Made by a program: the position numbers and the translations under genes. Under the pieces are notes generated by a model, which saw only the letters and a list, made by a program, of their open reading frames with translations, was not told the DNA's origin and made no database searches. Positions 1-5,200 of a stretch of 7,645 nucleotides of DNA are shown piece by piece; within the stretch, counting starts at the first letter, position 1; the number at the start of each line of letters is the position of its first letter. Source of the stretch: JBMZCV01 sp049613665 (GTDB taxonomy: Bacteria > Bacteroidota > Bacteroidia > Chitinophagales > UBA2359); NCBI GenBank assembly GCA_049613665.1, contig JBMZCV010000214.1:1-7645 (forward strand), written 5' to 3'.

Positions 1-92
1 TAAGCTTTTGATAAAAAAGGCCTTAAAAACTAATTGCTGACACAGAAAAACAAGTAGATATTTTTTTATAATATTTATTTTATTTCAAAGCG

Positions 93-106
93 AGAATAGC
101 TGTTAA
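93..106 (+). repeat. 14-bp direct repeat, copy 1
   Basis: AGAATAGCTGTTAA occurs here and again at 243-256 in the same orientation, exactly 150 bp apart. The two copies bracket the tandem terminators. The role is unknown. Confidence 0.7.
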
Positions 107-122
107 ATAGTACTTGATACTT

Positions 123-148
123 AAAAGTTTGTAATATAAACTTTTTTT
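123..148 (+). terminator. AT-rich hairpin followed by a T run (weak terminator)
   Basis: AAAAGTTT (123-130) and AAACTTTT (138-145) form an 8-bp stem with a 7-nt loop, and the T run continues to 148. Only one G-C pair is present in each half, so the hairpin is weak. Its shape and position just before the stronger hairpin at 150-190 suggest a tandem terminator for a rightward gene ending left of the window. Confidence 0.4.
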
Positions 149-149
149 C

Positions 150-190
150 AAAGGTTCTTTTTTCCTTTTTTGGAAGAAAGAACCTTTTTT
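150..190 (+). terminator. Intrinsic terminator of an upstream + strand gene
   Basis: The arms at 150-165 and 172-187 pair over 16 positions with a single T-G wobble. They enclose a 6-nt all-T loop, and a T run extends from 185 to 190. The T run lies only on the right side, so the hairpin acts for rightward transcription. No gene inside the window lies before it, so it most likely ends a gene that stops at or left of the window edge. Confidence 0.75.
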
Positions 191-242
191 ACTGAAAAAA
201 AGTATGTTTCTCCAACCAAAAAATGTTCCTTTTGTTAAACCA

Positions 243-256
243 AGAATAGCTGTTAA
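243..256 (+). repeat. 14-bp direct repeat, copy 2
   Basis: This is a second exact copy of AGAATAGCTGTTAA, 150 bp downstream of the copy at 93-106. The flanking sequences of the two copies are not similar beyond the repeat. Confidence 0.7.
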
Positions 257-314
257 GATGATGAGCTAATGAGCAACTATTTATGTTATCATTTCGTTTT
301 CTTTATGTCAAACA

Positions 315-321
315 AATTTTC
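315..321 (+). repeat. Left target-site duplication of the MITE-like element
   Basis: AATTTTC directly abuts the outer end of the left terminal inverted repeat. The same 7 bases abut the outer end of the right terminal repeat at 570-576, in the same orientation, as expected for a duplication made by transposition. Confidence 0.7.
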
Positions 322-344
322 GGTTCAAAGTGAAATCACTTGGT
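322..344 (+). repeat. Left terminal inverted repeat (23 bp)
   Basis: It begins GGTTCAAAGTGAAATCA and matches the reverse complement of 547-569 except at base 18 (C here, T in the other end). It contains the small palindrome AAGTGA-AA-TCACTT (328-341), which the single mismatch spoils in the right end. This could be a protein-binding half of the repeat. Confidence 0.85.
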
Positions 345-389
345 CTAAAGAACAATGGCACTTTTTGCGTGCAATATGTTATGTAATTG

Positions 390-423
390 TTTGGTTTTTA
401 CTTAAATGTTACCAATAAATTTG
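390..423 (+). promoter_or_regulatory. Candidate Bacteroidota-type promoter inside the element
   Basis: TTTG at 390-393 is followed after 22 nt by TAAATTTG at 416-423, which fits the Bacteroidota -7 consensus TAnnTTTG exactly. The spacing is at the long end of the reported range. Transcription would start near 430 and run about 160 nt through the right half of the element into the VWA gene at 591. A second exact -7 match (TATTTTTG, 506-513) has no partner -33 box. The call rests only on motif match in AT-rich DNA. Confidence 0.4.
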
Positions 424-546
424 CATTACCAAAACACAACTTTGGTATTTAACATAGTAAGAAAGCGTTTTAAGTAAATAATTTCAAATAATTCTTGCTG
501 TTTTTTATTTTTGTTATTTGCATGAAGTCTAATTTCTGTAAAAATC

Positions 547-569
547 ACCAAATGATTTCACTTTGAACC
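547..569 (-). repeat. Right terminal inverted repeat (23 bp)
   Basis: It is the reverse complement of 322-344 with one mismatch. It lies immediately before the AATTTTC duplication and contains the in-frame TGA (564-566) that precedes the VWA start codon. Confidence 0.85.
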
Positions 570-576
570 AATTTTC
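570..576 (+). repeat. Right target-site duplication of the MITE-like element
   Basis: AATTTTC, identical to 315-321, follows the right terminal repeat directly. Only 14 bases separate it from the ATG at 591, so the insertion target was the immediate leader of the VWA gene. Confidence 0.7.
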
Positions 577-590
577 TAAAAACAATCCAT

Positions 591-2045
591 ATGAAAAAAA
601 TAATAACCTTTAGCTTTGCATTTATACTTCTACTCACTTCATGTTATACAAAAAATGAGGACGGGCATTATGACTATTATTACGAAAATGCTGAACTTGT
701 AGGAGATAATTATGTGGAGCAAGTCGAAAATCCTTTTGTTAATGTAACTGAACAACCTATTTCTACCTTTTCGATTGATGCTGACGGTGCTTCTTATGCC
801 AATGTACGAAGATTTGTTATGCAAGACCAACAATTGCCTCCGCTTGGTGCTATTCGGACAGAAGAACTTATCAATTATTTTGATTTGGACTATGATTTTG
901 AAGCCACCAATCACCCTATTTCATTAAATGGCGAAGTAAGTATTTGCCCTTGGAATGCTGAAAACAAATTGGTGCGAATTGGGCTAAAAGGCAAAGATAT
1001 TCCGCAATTGCCAGCCTCAAATTTCGTTTTTCTTATAGATGTTTCTGGCTCAATGGACAGCGAAGATAAGCTTGAATTGTTGAAAAATGGTTTTAAATTG
1101 TTTGTAGATGAACTTTCGGCAGCCGATAAGGTAGCGATAGTGACTTATGCAGGTGGAGCAAGTGTTGTTTTGGAAGCAACGGCTGGCGATGAAAAGCAAA
1201 AAATTAAGAATGCAATTGACCAACTTGGAGCAGGTGGTGGCACGGCTGGAGCAGAGGGTATTGTGACAGCTTATGAAATTGCGGAGGCAAATTTTGTAGA
1301 AAATGGCAATAATAGAATTGTCGTTGGCACAGATGGCGATTTCAATATCGGTATTTCTAGTCAAGAAGACCTAATAACGCTCATTGAAGAAAAGCGAGAT
1401 ATAGGCGTTTTTCTAACAGTTTTGGGTGTTGGTAGAGGCAATTTGAATGATGCGGCTTTGGAGCAAATCGCTAATAATGGCAATGGAACTTATGAGTATA
1501 TCGACAATATCGAACAACTGCGAAAGGTATTTCTTTATGAGTATGATAAGTTTTTTACGGTAGCCAAAGATGTGAAAGTTCAAGTAGCATTTAATCCCGA
1601 AAATGTATCGGCTTATCGTCTCATTGGCTACGAAAATAGGCTATTGGAGGCAGAGGCTTTTGAAGATGATAGCGAAGATGCTGGCGAACTTGGAGCAAAT
1701 CAAAATGTAACAGCTTTGTATGAAATTGTGCCAATGGATAATCCAGACTTTAGAGATGTGCCTACTTTTACCATTGATTTTAGATATAAAGAGCCAAATG
1801 CTGATGTAAGTGTGCCTTTGGAATTGATGATTTTCGATGAGGGATATGCTTTTGAAGAAGCAAGCGATTTTATGAAATGGACAGCAAGTGTTGCAGCGTT
1901 TTCAATGCTATTATTAGACTCAGAATATAAAGGAAGCTGCACTTATGAACAACTCAATGGTTGGCTAAATAGTGCAAATCTGGCTGATGAACATGGTTTG
2001 AAGGCAGAATTTAAAAATATCGTAAATGCAGCATCAACTCTATAA
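591..2045 (+). CDS. YfbK-like von Willebrand factor type A lipoprotein
   Basis: This is a predicted lipid-anchored envelope protein with a metal-binding VWA domain; its ligand is unknown. The signal peptide is followed by a lipobox LTSC with Cys18. The following YTKNED is acidic and loosely resembles Bacteroidota surface-export tails. Domains in order: the N-terminal region typical of this family (about 46-140, with STFSIDADGASYANVRRF and the conserved EELINYF), the VWA domain (about 143-315), and the C-terminal YfbK/DUF3520-type region (about 320-480, ending in the conserved MKWTASVAAFSMLLLDSEY segment). The MIDAS residues are all present: D150-x-S152-x-S154, T218 and D248 in TDGDFNIG. It is somewhat shorter than E. 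coli YfbK but looks complete. The ATG is the first start after an in-frame TGA at 564-566. The leader is A/T-rich with no Shine-Dalgarno, as usual in Bacteroidota. A MITE-like element sits 21 bp upstream. Family assignment is firm; function and surface exposure are inference. Confidence 0.93.
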   Translation: MKKIITFSFAFILLLTSCYTKNEDGHYDYYYENAELVGDNYVEQVENPFVNVTEQPISTFSIDADGASYANVRRFVMQDQQLPPLGAIRTEELINYFDLDYDFEATNHPISLNGEVSICPWNAENKLVRIGLKGKDIPQLPASNFVFLIDVSGSMDSEDKLELLKNGFKLFVDELSAADKVAIVTYAGGASVVLEATAGDEKQKIKNAIDQLGAGGGTAGAEGIVTAYEIAEANFVENGNNRIVVGTDGDFNIGISSQEDLITLIEEKRDIGVFLTVLGVGRGNLNDAALEQIANNGNGTYEYIDNIEQLRKVFLYEYDKFFTVAKDVKVQVAFNPENVSAYRLIGYENRLLEAEAFEDDSEDAGELGANQNVTALYEIVPMDNPDFRDVPTFTIDFRYKEPNADVSVPLELMIFDEGYAFEEASDFMKWTASVAAFSMLLLDSEYKGSCTYEQLNGWLNSANLADEHGLKAEFKNIVNAASTL

Positions 2046-2049
2046 ACAA

Positions 2050-2078
2050 ATGGCAGGCATTTTAAAAATGCCTGCCAT
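2050..2078. terminator. Perfect inverted repeat between convergent genes
   Basis: ATGGCAGGCATTTT (2050-2063) and its exact complement (2065-2078) are separated by one base, giving a GC-containing stem with an A/T loop. It starts 5 bp after the VWA stop, and the convergent C25 gene ends at 2215. Neither side has a T run after the stem, so it is not a textbook intrinsic terminator. Its symmetry would let it act for both strands, or it could protect the 3' end of the mRNA. Confidence 0.65.
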
Positions 2079-2214
2079 CTAAATTCTCCAAAAAGATAAA
2101 GAATGCTCTTATAGGTGTTTTTTACTTTTTTGTTGCAAAAATACAGTCTAAAAACAAAAGAATCATTTTTGGGTTGAAGTCTAAAATCTAGTTATTACCT
2201 TTTTTGCTCAATAT

Positions 2215-5200
2215 TTATCGCATCAAATACATTTTACCAACTCCATTTTGAAACAAAGCATCTATGCTTGAATTGTCGAAATGTTCTATCTTTTGGCCAT
2301 TCAAATTTGCTACAACTCTATATAAATACAAGCCATTGCCAAGTGGATTTCCAAAAGCATCGGTGCCGTCCCACGCAAAATCGGTGATGTTTTGGCCAAT
2401 ATGTAAATCTCCCAACTCAGCTTGCGTAATTTCTCGCACTACTTTTCCAGAAACAGTCATAATTTGTATGTTGAAAAACTGTGGAATTTCGCTTCCTGTG
2501 AGTGTAAATACAAATTGCGTTGTGCTAGTAAATGGATTTGGATAATTTAAAACATTAGATAGCATTGGCTTTTGAAAAGACTTGAAACTAATTTGATAAG
2601 CAGCATTTTGTGTCGTAAAATTATTATCACTTCTATCTTTTGCCCTCACCAACAATTGATAAGTACCATCATTTTCGAGCTGTGGCGAAAATTCTACTAA
2701 AGCTTCATTCTTACTTGCTTCGGTTTGCGTAGCAGGAAAAAATTGTAGGTTTTCTGTGTCCGAAAAATAAATTTGTCTTTCCTCTATCGGATTGCCATAT
2801 TCATCTGGATAAACGAGTGAAATAGCAACATCAGCCGTATCATTTAAGGCTAAAAACGGGTTTTCGTCTCGTACTTTTATACTAATCATCGGTTTTGCCG
2901 ACACAATTTCGCCATCTAAAATATGTTGTCCATCAAATGTAACATCTAAAATAGGATTAATTTTATCTGTTGTAACATGAAACGGCAATACCATAATATT
3001 GTTGAAATGGAACTTTTCGAGTTGATGGTCATTAGGATTTAGCTCAACAATTAATAAATTATCGCCTACCAAAGCTTCGGTACTATAATCAAAAGTATTG
3101 ATAACAGTCTGATTGCCTAAAACAGGAGCGTGTAAAGGATATGCAATATCTAGCACTTCATTGTTGGCAGTCACAATGCTATAATTTACTGAAACACTAT
3201 CCATATTTACACCCGTCACATTCGTAACAGCATATTCTAAATGTATATTTTCGCCTTCTTGCAAAGTATCACTATGGAAAACAAAATGATGGTTTTTGTT
3301 TAGAGCCAACTCGCCAGCCATATCATAAAAAACTCGCCAATGTTGCAATTGGGTAGGCGTAAAACTTGTCGTATCAGAATTGAACACTTCTAAACGCAAA
3401 AATGGATAAGTTTCGGCATCAATAATGTCTAAGTTTACTTCTGTCGCATTATCTGTGTTGAGTAGCAAGTTTTGAGTACCATTTGATGTTTGCCCATAAA
3501 CATTTATGTTGAAATAATCATTGTTGTCAGTACTATTTTCCAAGCTATTAGCAGCCCAAAGCAAACGACTCCAAGCATGACTAGGCCCAATAGGAGGAGT
3601 TTTATAACCACCTGTTATTTTTCTTCCATCGACTCTAATTTGAGCAGTAAAAGTGGTATCTTCAGTAGTCTGAGGGCTATAAAATTCAGCTTCAAAACTG
3701 CTACTTCCTTTTCGGCCAAAAGCAATAAATGGATTATCTGGTGTAATGTCGTTGATTTCTGAAATGCCAATAGATTCAAAAAAGTCGTAAACTTCGGGCA
3801 TTCTATCAAAAATGGGTTCAGTAGCATCTGTTGTTCCTATTCTGTGATTAAAAACGCTATAAACTAGCACATAATAACCACTTGGAACAACATTATTCAT
3901 AAACATCAACATGGTATCAACTTGCCCTACCGAGCCTGTATAAAATTCAAAGCCGTACTTTGTGCCACCGCCACACTGCAAGTTGCCATAAGTGCCTCGT
4001 CCATTACAGTTTGTTCCTTGCACCAATTCTGATGTTAATGGCACTAGCACTTCTTCTGGTTTCAAAACCACAAAGGCCAAACCACCATTACAATCGCCTT
4101 TCAAACAAGATTGATTGGAGATAGCAAAACTAAAATTTAAGGTAGTTTCAATATCAGGGTAGCTTTCGGTAGAATTTGTGACACTCAAAATATTTTCTGT
4201 TCCGTCAAACTCAAACAATTCTGACGTTTCGCTAACATAAATATTAGTAAAGTTGTTTTCTGTAAATTGAAAATAGTCAGATTGATTCCAGCCAGCCTCA
4301 CAGTCATCTATTTTATAAATAAAAGAACTTTGTTGCCAATTGTATGCACCATCATCTGGCGGCACTTGACTTGTTCGCCAATAATAAACAGTATTGTTTT
4401 GATATGAAATATTTGGTGTCCAATTGATAACTCCAGCTTCACTATTCAAAACCGTTTGAGCAATTGGATTTGTGAACAGAGCGGTTGTGTCCATTTCTAT
4501 TTTATAAGGCAATGAACCAATCAAAGGCTGACCTGTGGAGGCAGAAAGTGTTGGGTTTTCTTGGCAAATAATAGAAAAGTTGCAGGGAGAAATAGGTACT
4601 AATAAATCTGAAAATATGAAAGTATTGGCAAAAGCAATATTATTATCTTCGCAATCTTCTATAATTTCATTGTCGTAATCTATATTTATTTCAAAAAAAT
4701 TGTCGCCTGTAATATCCGTTGTTTCATTTTTTGTTTGAATAAATACTTGAAAAGTATCAATATAAATTGGTGTAGCAAAACGTTCAAGTGCTGCAATATT
4801 GCTTGTTCCATCTGGATAAGTTCTAATAATTTGAATGTTGAAAGAGTCGCTAACAGCATTGCCCAAATTAGTGACAACCGTATTGATAGCAAAAGAATCG
4901 ATGTTAGCAGTTACCTGTTGAGGCTCAAAAAATACATCGTCATTTTTCAAAGCATATTCAGGATTATCCCATGAATTGATAACAACAGCAGGGTCAGCAG
5001 TCAACACAAATGTTTGATAAGCATAGCGAAAAGATTTGTTGGTTTCATCTTCCTCATACCAATCGTGTCCTACATTTTTGATATGCCTTCCGATAGGTTG
5101 ATTATAGCTTGACTTGCAAAATTTTTCATAAAAATTGCTCATATACATATTCATAAAGGTAGGATAGCCCAAACCAATTGTACCAATAAAACCAATTGCA

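Larger units (their letters stand above)
1..314. other. Gene-free left-edge region
   Basis: No supportable coding region is seen. The first bases are TAA in frame 1, and frame 2 reads only 12 codons before TGA at 38-40, so at most the last residues of an upstream + strand gene could be here. The stretch holds two tandem terminator-like hairpins and two copies of a 14-bp direct repeat, each listed separately. Positions 191-314 show nothing else recognisable: no clear Bacteroidota promoter and no RNA gene. Confidence 0.6.
322..569. mobile_element. MITE-like non-autonomous element, 248 bp
   Basis: The segment has 23-bp terminal inverted repeats (322-344 and 547-569) matching at 22 of 23 positions, and an identical 7-bp direct repeat (AATTTTC) flanks it on both sides. 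No open reading frame of useful length lies inside. This architecture (short, non-coding, terminal inverted repeats, target-site duplication) defines a miniature inverted-repeat transposable element, mobilised in trans by a transposase elsewhere. Further inverted repeats are nested inside: 397-406 with 469-478 (10 bp), and 427-433 with 441-447 (7 bp), both centred near 437. A single strand could therefore fold into a long interrupted hairpin. The ends begin GGTTCAAAGTG; I cannot assign them to a named IS family. The element ends 21 bp upstream of the VWA gene start, and an in-frame TGA (564-566) in its right end prevents any longer protein. Confidence 0.8.

Noticed and set aside
506..513. TATTTTTG as a second promoter -7 box for the VWA gene
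   Set aside because: No TTG or TTTG is found 17-23 bases upstream; the nearest TTG (495-497) is far too close.
639..914. Open frames antisense to the VWA gene (also 1050-1364 and 1700-1942)
   Set aside because: They lie wholly inside a well-supported gene, show no recognisable domains or start signals, and are what an AT-rich opposite strand gives by chance.
2130..2145. TATTTTTG on the - strand, an exact TAnnTTTG match in the convergent intergenic region
   Set aside because: No -33 TTG lies at suitable spacing and it would fire antisense into the VWA gene. The motif is common by chance in such AT-rich DNA.
2144..2187. Repeated AGTCTAAAA in the convergent intergenic region
   Set aside because: Nine bases in AT-rich DNA, only two copies, and no symmetry or positional logic.
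2264..2545. Open frames on the + strand and in other - strand frames across the C25 gene (for example 3490-3762, 3615-3827, 4686-4892, 4735-4974, 5427-5621)
   Set aside because: All overlap a continuous 1709-codon gene with clear domain structure. Their translations are low-complexity and match no family I know.
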